The notes below the pieces were generated by a model, which made no database searches, had not been told where the DNA came from, and saw nothing but the letters and a program-made list of their open reading frames with translations. From the NCBI GenBank assembly GCA_019722365.1, contig JADFUC010000559.1, positions 186,001-250,000 on the forward strand: a stretch of DNA of 64,000 bases. The letters are read 5' to 3'. This DNA is from Lithospermum erythrorhizon. Its lineage: Eukaryota > Streptophyta > Magnoliopsida > Boraginales > Boraginaceae. The translations under genes and the position numbers were made by a program. This document shows positions 11,281 through 22,491 of this stretch, in pieces (positions within the stretch are counted from its first letter, which is position 1; each line of letters opens with the position of its first letter).

Positions 11281-12330
11281 ATGGCATGCAATTTTGTTGT
11301 ACGAAATACTATCCTTAGAGGGGGGTGAATAAGGATTAAACTACCTTTTTGGATTTTTCAAATTTTAATATTGAATTACAAATTTTAATTGCAATAAATT
11401 AACAAACTACCCCACACAAATAAGAACAATAAAGTGATATAACAATTATATTGTATAAAGCGAAAATGAAAAACACATAATATAAATAGCAAATAAAATA
11501 CAAGAAAGAGAGATGACTCGTGATTTTAGCGAGCAGGTTTACTGAAGATGCTCGAACCGACTTTCCGACATCGAATTTTTTGGTAAAAGATCGCCACTAT
11601 ATTCTAAGTTCGTACACGCCAAACAACTCCTGAACAACGATCTACAACATAGCAACCCTATCTTTAGAAGCCCCGAATCCCGCTTTTTAGGATTCGATCT
11701 CTTAATCTCCCGGTTAAGAACCCGAGCAACTTCTGATTTCAACAACTATGAAAGTATATAGATTGTAACACCCTGAAGGCGCAAAATCTCTAAGCTAACG
11801 AAGTTGTATGAGAGGATTAAGAATGTTTTTTGATTTTGAAAAGTATGAAAAAGCGCCTCGAGAATTAATTTAAAAGATTTAGGTTAAAAAGTGTTTTTAG
11901 GCGACTTATGAACCCAATTAAGCGATCGAAAGCCACAAGATGGGAGTTTAGAAGGTCGACTGGTCGATCTCGAACTTGGTCGATCTCCCAAACTGCAAGT
12001 CGAGAGGAGTTCGTGCTCAGAGTCGGCCGCTCAGCACTTGATCCCGGCCGAGGGTTTGTTTCCTTCAGAAAATGAGTTTGAGCTTGATTTGGGTAACTGA
12101 ATTAAGTATGATTTCAGCCCGTTATGCGACAAAGTCAAATTGGGTTGAATCCAAGCTCAATTCAAGTTCTAATCAAGCTCAAAACACATTATTTTCAAAA
12201 CGTTTTAAATATTTAAACCATATTAAAACTTGCATTCTTAATCGCTAACATAAAACAAGATTAGTAAAGAGATTTCTTACATAAGACCTAATCAAAAGAA
12301 AAAAGTTTTTCAAATCTTCAACCACGGCCT
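11281..12330. other. possible retroelement-derived region
   Basis: This stretch contains the string cttagaggggggtgaataag, a type of motif I associate with plant repeats. It is followed by a block of GC-richer non-coding DNA with recurring gtcgatctc strings near 11950-12030. There is no intact reading frame, no clear LTR pair and no readable target-site duplication. I can support only a general repeat-derived label. Confidence 0.3.
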
Positions 12331-12476
12331 TCGATCCTTTGACATGTAATTTTGCTCCACGATTTACTTCGATCGCACTACTAAGGACATCAAAAGATAT
12401 TAGTATGAAAGAGGTAATTTGTTACCTTCAAAACATAGAGTTGGAAGATCCACGGATCAACAATTTTAACTCAATG

Positions 12477-12880
12477 CTCCGAGTATTAATTTATCGAGTT
12501 TCTACTACAATTGATAATTGAAAAAAACCTTAAAAAGAGAAAATATTCACGTGAAAAGGAGCGAAAAAAAGCACAAACACTATGGTAGTGCGTAGAAATA
12601 ATGAAAATGAACTAAAAGAGTTCGAATTATTAATTTAGCGCTTTTATCGCTTTGATTGGAGACGGACAAAAATATTATCTTAGACCATGCGTAGAAATAA
12701 TGAAAAATGAAATAAAAATAGCACGAATTATTAATTTAGCACCTTATCCCCTAGTCGAAAACGGCCAAAAATATTATCTTAGAGAGTTTATTAAATAACC
12801 GAGTATTACTTTATCGATTTTCTACCGTAGTTGATAATTGAAAAAAAAACCGTTAAAAAAAGAAAAAAATCTCCACGCGC
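12477..12880. repeat. A-B-B'-A' tandem repeat block
   Basis: Unit A (ccgagtatta...tgataattgaaaaaaa) occurs at about 12477-12552 and again at 12797-12879. Between the two copies lie two tandem copies of unit B (gcgtagaaataatgaaaa...aaaaatattatcttaga) at about 12590-12686 and 12687-12784. Copies differ by scattered substitutions. The nested symmetry suggests duplication of B inside a larger duplicated unit. Confidence 0.75.
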
Positions 12881-14970
12881 CATGGTCCCATGACCATTAG
12901 CGTGTAACAAACGCATAGTCCGTTTAATATCTTATTTCTTTCCGTCGCAAAGATTATTACGTTTGATTTTAGGTTTTTCATAGTTGAACTTTGATCATAA
13001 GATATTTTTGTTTGTGTTTTATAATATTTTTGAAAATATATCAATAAAAATATATTTTAATTCTTTTAATTGATATGTTTTAAGCAAATATTATAAAATA
13101 AAATAAAAATATATCGCGATCGAATTAACTATAAAAAATTGAAAAAGTCGAAAATATGTGATATCTTCAAGGATGAGCAGATTACGAATCTTCAGGGGAA
13201 TCATTGAATTCCTAGCTACATAACTTTGTTTCATATGGTCTGACTTTTGAGATAAAACAAGTTACATACTTACATCCCATGCGGTAAGTTGCTTAGGGGT
13301 GATAATAATACAATTAGTTTATTAGACGTGGTAAGCTGAAAGAGATTAATTTAACAAACTCAACATATTAATCAATTAATCAGATATTTTATTTACAGCG
13401 TGTCCTCTGGTTGCCCAGTAAAGCTGCGAGATCTGATCTGCTCTTTGAATAAAGAGATTTTTTCTTTCTGCGGGTGAACATTTTTATTAGGCGAATAGGT
13501 TGAGAGATGTCGTTTATTAAATTTTTCAATTCGATCATTAATTAGGTTGTTTTCGATCGACAGTTAAAGTTAAAATTGATTCTTAATAGCGGCTTTGGGT
13601 GAAATTGAATTTTTTCACATTTTTTCGAGGACATTTTGGTCTTTTCATCTTTAAGATAACTCATTTCACTGTTCTTTTTCAGTTTTATGAATCAAACCCC
13701 CATTAATGCCACTATCAATCAAGCTGACAATTAGGTGAAAACAAGCCAGAGTGGTTACTGCTTGTATAGACATGGGATGCGCCACCGCCCGGAGTGAAAG
13801 GAGTTCATGAGTGCAGGCGGTGGGTATGAGTAGATGATTATTTGTTGAGGGGTTGTAGGATTTAATTGGTGGTGATAATGGTTGCGGGATCTATGGATGG
13901 AGAGGTGGAATGGGTGTTTTAATGGGAGGACCCAATTTGAGCCGCCTTAAAGGATGAAAATACCAAATTGCCCACAAAATGTGAAAATGTAAAAAGTTGA
14001 TTCAGTACGAAAGTCGTGATATTGAATTACACTCTGAGAGCAGTGATCAGCAGCTAATCGACAAAATGACCAGGTGAAACCTATGACACGTCAGTGATCT
14101 CTGAGCCAATTCTTTATTTGGTGCATGAGCTTGATGACCAGCTTATTATAATTTGCGGAATTAAATTATTATTATAACTTAGATTAAGATTGCTTAATGA
14201 TCTTTGAAACATGAAGATCAAGAAAGATAATGATAATGTCTATATCATCAACAGTGAACGATTTCATGATTTTTTTATACAATTTCTTATATATGTTGGA
14301 ATGTGCTAGTCGAAGCCAAAGATATGGGTGCTAGTTGAAGCCATGACAATAAAAAAATTAATTTGCCTTCTGTTAATCAACATTATCTTATAATTAGCAG
14401 GCTCAATCTATTTCCTTGGATTTTTTAAAGCTTATTGTTAACATCGAATGCAATTTTAATTCATCGATTCAATATATATACATTAAGGACCATATTCCAT
14501 GATCGTTTTGCCATTTTAAATACAAGAAATGGGGAGAAAAAAAACATTGAAAATACACCATTTTTTCTTGGTTATAGATACTAATGATACCCCCCAGTCT
14601 TGAGGAAATTCAAAATATGGTCCATGATGAAATGACTTAGTGGCTACGGCCATAAACAGTAAGGTGATGTCGGATCAAGAAAATTTGCTTCATTGAAAAG
14701 AATAAATATAATGAATTTGACATGGAGAGGTAGGTAGTTGTTGGTGCTTCAACATCAGGCAAGCAATAACATCACCAAACTAATTGTCCAATTATTTACA
14801 CATCTGCAGGCAGTCTCCTTTAACTCTGCACCCCCCATATTTCTCCATATCTCATTGCTCATAACTTTACTCCCCATTTTTATCTCATATTTATTCTTCA
14901 CGGGCAATTTCGGACTATTCGATAAAGAAGCTTAGAGGGTTCTATTTTCCCATTGATACTTATATAAGTC
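12881..14970. other. upstream region of WLIM1
   Basis: Non-coding DNA leading to the LIM gene. A GC-richer patch at about 13740-13960 has no long reading frame. The 60 bases before the start codon are pyrimidine-rich, consistent with a leader. I could not assign a TATA box with confidence. Confidence 0.35.
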
Positions 14971-16369
14971 ATGGCATTTGCTGGAACAACTCAGAAATGC
15001 ATGGCTTGCAACAAGACAGTCTACCTTGTTGACAAGTTAACTGCTGATAATCGGATTTACCACAAAGCCTGTTTCAGATGCCACCATTGCAAGAGCACTC
15101 TTAAGGTTTCTACTTTTTATTGATATTTTCGTCTCAACTTTTTTCTGCACATAAGCAGATTGAACTTCATTTCGTCTGCATTTAGCTTTACAAAGATCAA
15201 TCCATCTTCCCAGCATAAACATGTAAAACTATTCAGGGTTAAATGATGATTCATTGCATACCAGGTGGACAACCCCTTATATGATTCCTTAGGTAACTAT
15301 TCCAGGATCTGGATTCCTAAGCGTGTATATATCTTGCCCTTCCCTGATCAAAATTCTAGTTTCCTTGTCAAGACTTAAATTATGCCTTGATAAGAACAAA
15401 AAGAGTTTGTGTTAGCAATCTTAGGTCTTCACGATTTAGAAGCATGATATGATGATGCATCATAAGTAAAAAAACAATTACTGCATAATTACTTAACTAG
15501 AAGCATAAGTATTGAAGCTTTAGCTTTTTTTTTATTAATCCATGCACTTAAAACTTGCAGTTGGGAAATTACAATTCTTTTGAGGGAGTTCTCTACTGCA
15601 GGCCACACTTTGATCAGCTATTCAAAAGAACTGGCAGTCTTGAGAAAAGCTTTGAGGGTATGTCTAAATGAATTTCTTATGATTAAATCATTAATTTGAG
15701 ACACGTGTCTTACTTCTTGATTGTATTCAGGGGCACCTAAGATTGCAAAGCCGCAGAAACCTGTTGACAGTGAGGTCAGTGGAAAATATTTATAGGCTTC
15801 CACTGTATTGTCAAGGGTAGCATTCTAATCATGAATCTTGTATGCAGAAACCTCTGGCAAATAAAGTTGCAAGCAAGTTTGGAGGAACAAGGGATAAATG
15901 TGCAGGCTGTAAGATTACTGTTTATCCAACTGAGAAGGTATTTGAGGAATTTAATTTTCAGCTTTCTGAGTTCAAACAATCGGCATAATATATCTGCTCA
16001 TTGTCTGAATACTCAGTTTCAAATGTGAAAATATGCACTTACAGTTAACTTAGATTTGTTAATGAAAATAATTTTTAATGGAACAGTCAGTACTCAGTAG
16101 CATGTATAGATGCATAACAATTACAGAGTAAAATTATACTTTGTGTTAAATAGGTTCAAGTAAATGGAACTCCATACCACAAGAGCTGCTTCAAATGTAG
16201 CCATGGAGGTTGTGTGATCAGCCCGTCCAACTACATTGCTCATGAAGGACGCCTATACTGCAAACACCATCACATTCAACTCATCAAGGAGAAAGGAAAC
16301 TTGAGTCAGCTGGAAGGTGAAAGTGACAAACAATCAGTAAAAGCCACAGTATTAGTTGCAGAACTATAA
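14971..16369 (+). CDS. WLIM1: WLIM1, two-LIM-domain actin-bundling protein
   Basis: Five exons (14971-15105, 15561-15657, 15731-15774, 15848-15937, 16154-16369), all GT-AG with frame kept, give 193 residues. Arabidopsis WLIM1 has about 190. The first LIM domain begins at C10-x2-C13 and continues through H31, C34 and C37 to the YNSFEGVLYCRPHF block. A linker containing RTGSLEKSFEG follows. The second LIM domain runs from DKCAGC through PYHKSCFKC to RLYCKHHH, with the family end IQLIKEKGNLSQLEG. Plant WLIM1 proteins bind and bundle actin filaments in the cytoplasm and can enter the nucleus; this copy has all visible zinc ligands. The exon layout and intact frame argue for a functional gene. Confidence 0.95.
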
Positions 16370-17172
16370 ATGTACCAACATGGCTTTCACTTTCATATTT
16401 TACAGCATCATTCAGTCGTTTACTTACAAAATGTATTTGAATGATCATCATGTATCGTACTTCCTTCATGCAATCAAGAACTCATAGTAGTAAGGCCTAC
16501 AAACCAGTTGGACGTGTGCTTTCAGTTTGAGGGCCGAAATATTCATTCTTGATTGGGTTGCAATATTATGAATGTTTGAACTTTCAAGTGAGATAAAAAG
16601 ATTGCTTAAACTTTACTCTGTTATTGTAACTTATCATGAAACTTACATCCTAATAATTAATCGAGGGCCAGGCTTCATTTCCATCTATCAAGAATATCAA
16701 CATCATCAATCCAGTAAAGCTACCTAGTAAGTCAATTTTCTGAGAGATGGCTCTCTTTCGGTCTCTTACATATCCCTAGAAGGAGAGAAAGAAACAGATC
16801 ATCTGCATTCATTATAAGCTACTGCTTACCTGGATCTAAGCTAGTTTTGCAGTCCTCCGTTCGCAATAGTGGAAAACATAGTAAGGAAACAGATTAACTA
16901 CACTCGTATGAAAAATCTAACGCTACATAAACAACAAAAGAAATGGGTTTCCCTTCATTATGAAAAGGGCTTGATAAATAAATCGTTTCGAATTATCGAA
17001 AGTTAAATTATTGAAAAACGAGTCAGTGTATCACTGAGGTCCCTAAAAATTAACTATAGGAAAGAGGTAAAATGTTACAACTGAGAAATATAACAATTTA
17101 AATTTCTATACAACATTGTTTGGAAAGAACTCTCTTTCCCCTTTTGTCGTACGAACTTCTAGCCATCAGTTG
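16370..17172. other. intergenic between convergent WLIM1 and F-box genes
   Basis: Contains the 3' ends of both convergent genes. I see no further reading frame, tandem repeat or clear transposon terminus. Confidence 0.5.
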
Positions 17173-19201
17173 TCATGAAGTTGGAAGGCCTACTGAATCT
17201 AAGAAACCATCTTGAGTAATGTGCTTCAGGTCTATGATATAGTTGTTCCACATAAAACCAAACCCAAACATCCCGTTTCCATATTGCCATATTCTCCCCT
17301 CCACTTGCTGAGAATTTGAACTCCTTCCAGCTGCTAAATCGGCGATAACCAGATCATAGTTCGAGGTGATATTCAACATTCTAGAGACATCATTGATCTC
17401 AGAAGGAGGTAAATCTTCATAGCTGAACTCTGACTCCATCAGGGGCTGAACATGCATGCGATTATTGTAGATATGTTCTTCAACTGCTGAGAATGGAAAC
17501 TCGGTGAGTGTAGTAGAAGATGCCCAAAATACAGGGGTATGACCAGAGGATGACCCAGACGAGTTCCCAATTCTTCGACAAGCAATACCCCCAATATCAT
17601 CATAAGCAACTAGGTAAAATGCCAAGGTCATGTCATCACAAATTCCCTGAAACACAATAAGTTAAGCCCTGCTGATCAGCATCAAATCCAGCAGGATCAG
17701 ATGGTTTGAAGAATCTTTCTAACCAGCTAGCAGTAAATGCATAGTCTCCACATTGTTCAATTAGATTCTTCAATTGCATACACGACTTAAAGAAACCAGA
17801 CTACTTAAAAATGGTCCATATATGCTGCAAGGCTGGCTTCATTATTTGCAGGCAGTCTTGGGAACAAGTGCAATATGTTTTCCAACATTCAGAAGCAAAA
17901 CAAATCTTGTAACAAATTTCCAACAGTGATCACAAAAGTTACTCCGAGCAGTGATCTGATGGAAATATGTACAGGGTTTCATCAAATTGGATATTGATTT
18001 TTGTATTTAAATGCCACGTCTCAATGATTATACATCATTGAAAACCATGATCTGTTTCTATCTGCTTACCAAGAGACGAATTTCAACATCTCAATTCAGG
18101 TCATTTTGCCATTGCAAGAGACAAGATCTCCTCTAACAAGCATAACCATACTAAACGATAACGCAATACTCCAATAAAGTTTAAATCTTTCGAATGCTCA
18201 TTAACAAATACAGACACAACCATGAAAATCATATGCAAATAGTTTACAACTTTTCGGAAGCACAAACTGATACATACCTTCCAAAGACCTTGCAACGGGT
18301 GGGCTGGCGTAGGCGAGCAATTCACGATTTTCACAAAATGCTGAGACTCCCACTTCCTCCTCCCTATTCTCTCCCTCTCCCTCTCCCTCCTCCTCTGCCT
18401 CCTCCAAGATCCATTCCCAGGACTAGTCGAATTCGCAAACTTCTGATAAATATCCAACATTGATACATCCAATATTCCTCCTCCACTACCAGGACTCCCA
18501 TAAACCTCCTCACTCCCCTCCTCCTCCCTCACATTCATCGAACTCCCCACCCGCGACATCCCTCTCCTCCCCCCCTCACTTCCAGGCGAATTCGAACTTC
18601 TCGAAAACTCCTCAACCACAATGTGATTCCTCCCAATAAAACTCACATCCACCCTCACCAAATCACTCTCCAAACTACCCAACTCCTCCCAACTCCCAAA
18701 CTCACCCGATAACTCAACGGACCCTTCATGATCAACATAATACAAATCCCCCCCTTTATCATCCAACCCACCAAACAAAAAAGGAACTTTTTTCACCCCA
18801 TAAGACCCTTTTTCTAAAGGAGCAATCTTGAATCCAATAATATAAAAAGGACCCCATTCAAATAATACCAAAGATGGAGGCAAAATGGTGGAGGGTATGT
18901 GTCCTTGTGAAGGGGGGCAACTAAGGCGCCAAAATCCTATAATATTATCAAATTCTTGAAGGGTTTTGTAGAGTTGTTTATATGAAATACCTTCAAGGGA
19001 CCATTTTGCAATATTTGTATTGGATCCAAATTTTCTGTGACACATAGAAAACCATAATCTTTGATCATCTCTGCAGATTAAAGAATATTGTTTTGAGGTG
19101 CAACCAAATATGCTGATTTCTTGGGGGTTTAGGCATGAGAGAATGTATAATTGTACATCTTCTGGAAATTCATTGAATGGAAATGGTGAAGATTCATTCA
19201 T
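17173..19201 (-). CDS. F-box protein, At3g12350/At5g39450-like
   Basis: Two exons on the minus strand (19201-18278 and 17646-17173), joined in phase by a GT-AG intron, give 465 residues. An N-terminal F-box is visible at residues ~8-50 (FPEDVQLYILSCLNPQEISI, FGCTSKQYSLIC, LWFSMC). A larger conserved module follows, with IIGFWRLSCPP and FEWGPFYIIGFKI, and after the intron ICDDMTLAFYLVAYDDIGGI. The middle (~210-290) is a low-complexity Ser/Gly/Arg/Glu spacer. Members of this group resemble Arabidopsis At3g12350 and At5g39450, presumed SCF substrate receptors with no well-established targets. The start ATG is the first in the frame. The intron, not the longer read-through ending at 18101, is preferred because the read-through tail has no conserved features. 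Confidence 0.88.
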
Positions 19202-19868
19202 AATTTTGGGAAAGATGAGGTTTTTTAATTGGGGGGAGGGGGGAGGTTTTATGTAATGGGAAATCTGGGATTATTCTTTTTTGCTTTTTCTTTGTCCTGT
19301 GAATATTCTTTTGATAATTCTGAGAAAACTTAGGAGACATTATAATCATTACCGAAAGAGATCTATCGATTAAACTAACATCCGGTCAAAGTTTGAATCT
19401 CATTGTAGTGAGGTGGGAGGGGGGTTGGGAATTATAATTACTACTGAATGAGATAATCGAATGGTACGCCTTATTCTTGAGGGCAAGCTTTGGATCTCAT
19501 TGTAGGAGAGGTGGGAGAGGTTTGGGAAGTATTGTAATCGAATAGTTTATTGATTGAGCTAACATTTCTTGATCCTTTAGGTCAATGGTTAGGATAGAGT
19601 GGGGAATGTGCAAATCACATAAGAAACTAGTCATAATAAATAGTTTTGTTTCTGCAGATTTGTATTGATTCCAGCCAGGTTGTAAGGCTTGATCAATGTT
19701 TCTTTGAGTGAATATTGATCTCAATGTGCCGTGTATATTTTATTTTTTTGATAATTTAAGTTTTGTTCAGATGTTCACGTTACAATGAGGATTTCAACAG
19801 TACACAACTATCTATCTAATCTTTGGTCCTTTTCCTATCTTCTTATTTTCTGTATTGAGTGATGGACA

Positions 19869-20020
19869 ACACTATACACACACCCAAATAGTATTTTTAT
19901 TAGTGAAATGACAATTTTGTCCTTAATAAAACTTCCTCAATTACTACACTTACAATTAGGGGGGGCAAAATAGTCATTTTACCCTCAACTACTACACTAT
20001 TTGGGTGTGTGTATAACAGT
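19869..20020. mobile_element. short MITE with ~25-bp terminal inverted repeats
   Basis: The left end acactatacacacacccaa is mirrored by the right end, whose reverse complement reads actgttatacacacacccaa. The match continues into aatagt, and the arms keep pairing further in (actacac.., ttttgtcc / ggcaaaat). The total is about 152 bases. No target-site duplication is clear and I cannot name the superfamily. Confidence 0.65.
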
Positions 20021-20245
20021 TGAGTGATCTGATGCAGCCTGCATTATGAAGTGTAATGAAAATAGCAATCTATCAATTGAAATTATTTGATACAATGTTT
20101 TCCAGTCGGTGTATTAGGACACTTGGATTCATTAGATCCCAAAATGAGTTTACTTTTTCACTAAGGATAAGAATTACAAATTAAAACGAATTTATTTAGA
20201 ACCAAACCTCATACAAATCTTTGATCACAGAACTTATATAAATCT

Positions 20246-22491
20246 TTACTTGTCACTTGCATTAGATTTGAACCTCTGAAAATCGTTACTTTCAAGAGAT
20301 TGTTCAATAGATGATGATTTTCCACCATTGGCAAAATGATCCCTCGAGCCGATTCTGTTATGAGTTGATCTTCCGCTGCCTGCAAGAATCCCATCAAAAC
20401 TCTGACATATTTCTTCTTCTATAGACGCTGGAGGCATACATGACTTCGATTGTAAAACAGTCTTGTTCGTTTTCAAGAATTCTGAATATGCCGGCACAAT
20501 AAGCTTGACTGTGGCATCTCTAATTTGTTCTCTCAAGACAGAATCATCAATCTTGTATAAGCTTCTATGCTTTTGTAGCATTTCATTGAGCCCCTTCATG
20601 AACGCCTCAAACTTCCCCCTTGCAATGGTGCCACTCTCATTTTTTCCGGCTCTTTTTAGCTCCTCCAAGTCAAGTAGTCTCACCAACGAGCCCCATGCTT
20701 GCTTCTGGTACATATAAGCTGCTTCTTCTGCGACAGATTTATACTTCTTCTTCACATACTGCTCTCCCAGAAGGTTCCCCAGTTGTGAATTTCTGACCCT
20801 TATGTAGATGTACCAGTAACTATTCATAGAAAATATGTGCATTAACACTTTATCCTTGCAATGCAACTTTTTAGATTCCAGATTTCGCTGAATTGCTTCC
20901 ATTACATTGCAAATAGCATCTCTGAGTAAATCGTCATCAGTTTCTGGCTTTGAGAACATCCCAGATTTCCATATCTGTTCAGTCCTGAGAACTTTCGCCA
21001 TTGGTATATTGTATGCATCAGAAGCAATGTGCTTCAGATAGTTTACAGCATATCTCACAAGTTTTGAAACTGATCCATCTTGCGGAGGGGGAACACCATC
21101 CTGATTGCCTTCAATTTGAAGGCCAAACTCCCAAAATACCTTTGCTGAAACATGGACCAAAAGCTTTATCAGTTCACGGTATCGTAAGCAAATGTCTTCA
21201 CTGGCTTCGTCATCAAAAACCTCTATGAAGAAAGGTTTAAGTGTTTCCAATGAGTTGTACATTTCCAAAAGCTTGAATAATTTCTGAGGTTCTTTTTTGC
21301 TTCTTGCAACGGCCTCACCAAAACGAAAGAAAACTGCCATGATCTTGTCGGTTATTTTCACAAAGCACTCCGTCCACACTGCACCATCTAGAATTCTTCC
21401 TAGTACTTGGCTGCACAAATTCTTCTCTGATACAAACACAGTTTGGATAGCAAGCTCGAAGTGTTGAATCCAGAGAGTCATAGCCGTCTCTAAGCTCTCC
21501 CATTCCATTTCGTCAATCCCTTCTGGTGTGTAAGTCTTTAGGTAATCTGGATTCAATCTCATTAATGCTTTAGCAGCCCTTTTATACCTCACCTATCAAA
21601 CAAATACATTAAAAAATAGTCCCATTATGAATATTTTCAATACAAATGATATAACAATAATATAGCAATATGATCATTTTAATAAAGGGTTCTGACATTC
21701 CTTACCTTTACATAGATATCAATACAGATATCCAAGCAATCATTCGCTGCTAGCTCCTCAGAAATTCGTTGTAGAACTTCTACTTCCAGCTCAGTTCCCA
21801 ATTCAGTAGCCACTGGCATCTCCAATGAATCATCACCTTGCAACTCACCAAATTTCTGATGCTTGAGTTGCTGCAACAAGGCCTCAAATTCATCTTGAAG
21901 ATTCATCAAAGCCTCATCAAGCAAACCATCAAATTTCATAACCTCCACCTCTGTTTCGTAGAGAGCTTTTAAAGTAACCATTGTCTCCTTCAAACGATAT
22001 ATCCTGTATTGTTCAGTAGCCTTAGTCCTGCTCAAGAACTCCACCACTTCTTGTAGCTTCTGAATAGCAGGCTCACACTCTTGGCAAACAGTATTGATCG
22101 CAGCATTCAATTCCTCAACACATTCCACATACTTGAACAACTTCTTGAGCCTCTTCTCCGATGCATTCTCATTAGATAGCCGTGAAGAAAGATCAAGAAG
22201 CTTACGTTGGAGGGACTCGGATTGTTTGAAGCTATCTAGAAGAGCTAGAGCCGGAGCAATGGCTCGATTTATTCTAGCATCCAGAGCTTTATTGGCAATA
22301 GATAGAGTCTGTAGTGGAGCCATTCTTCTTGAAGCCAACGTTAAATTTTCTTGAATTGCATCGAAATTAATGTCCATCTTTTCTAAGCTTGCATCCATTT
22401 CATCTGTAGCTTGCAGGATGGATTTTATGTCAGAATATGTTTCTTCAAGTTTAGAGATTGTTGCTTCATCTTCTTTATAATCCGTAGACAT
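20246..22491 (-). CDS. exocyst subunit EXO70 family protein
   Basis: Two minus-strand exons (22491-21706 and 21592-20246) are joined by a phase-0 GT-AG intron and give about 710 residues, a normal EXO70 length. The N-terminal third is helical with coiled-coil character (for example SKLEETYSDIKSILQATDEM). The C-terminal exon holds the Exo70 fold, with recognisable blocks such as IFSMNSYWYIYIRVRNSQLG and MLQKHRSLYKIDD, and the late LIVPAYSEFL motif. EXO70 proteins tether secretory vesicles at the plasma membrane through PI(4,5)P2 binding. Land plants have many clades and I cannot assign this one safely; it is not a close EXO70A1 type by its N-terminus. An in-frame ATG at 22527 would add 12 residues; 22491 is chosen because the extension is hydrophobic and unlike the family. 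Confidence 0.92.

Noticed and set aside
18101..18277. Read-through C-terminus of the F-box protein
   Set aside because: A good donor at 18277 and an in-phase acceptor at 17647 lead into conserved-looking sequence (ICDDMTLAFYLVAYDDIGG), so the read-through is intronic.
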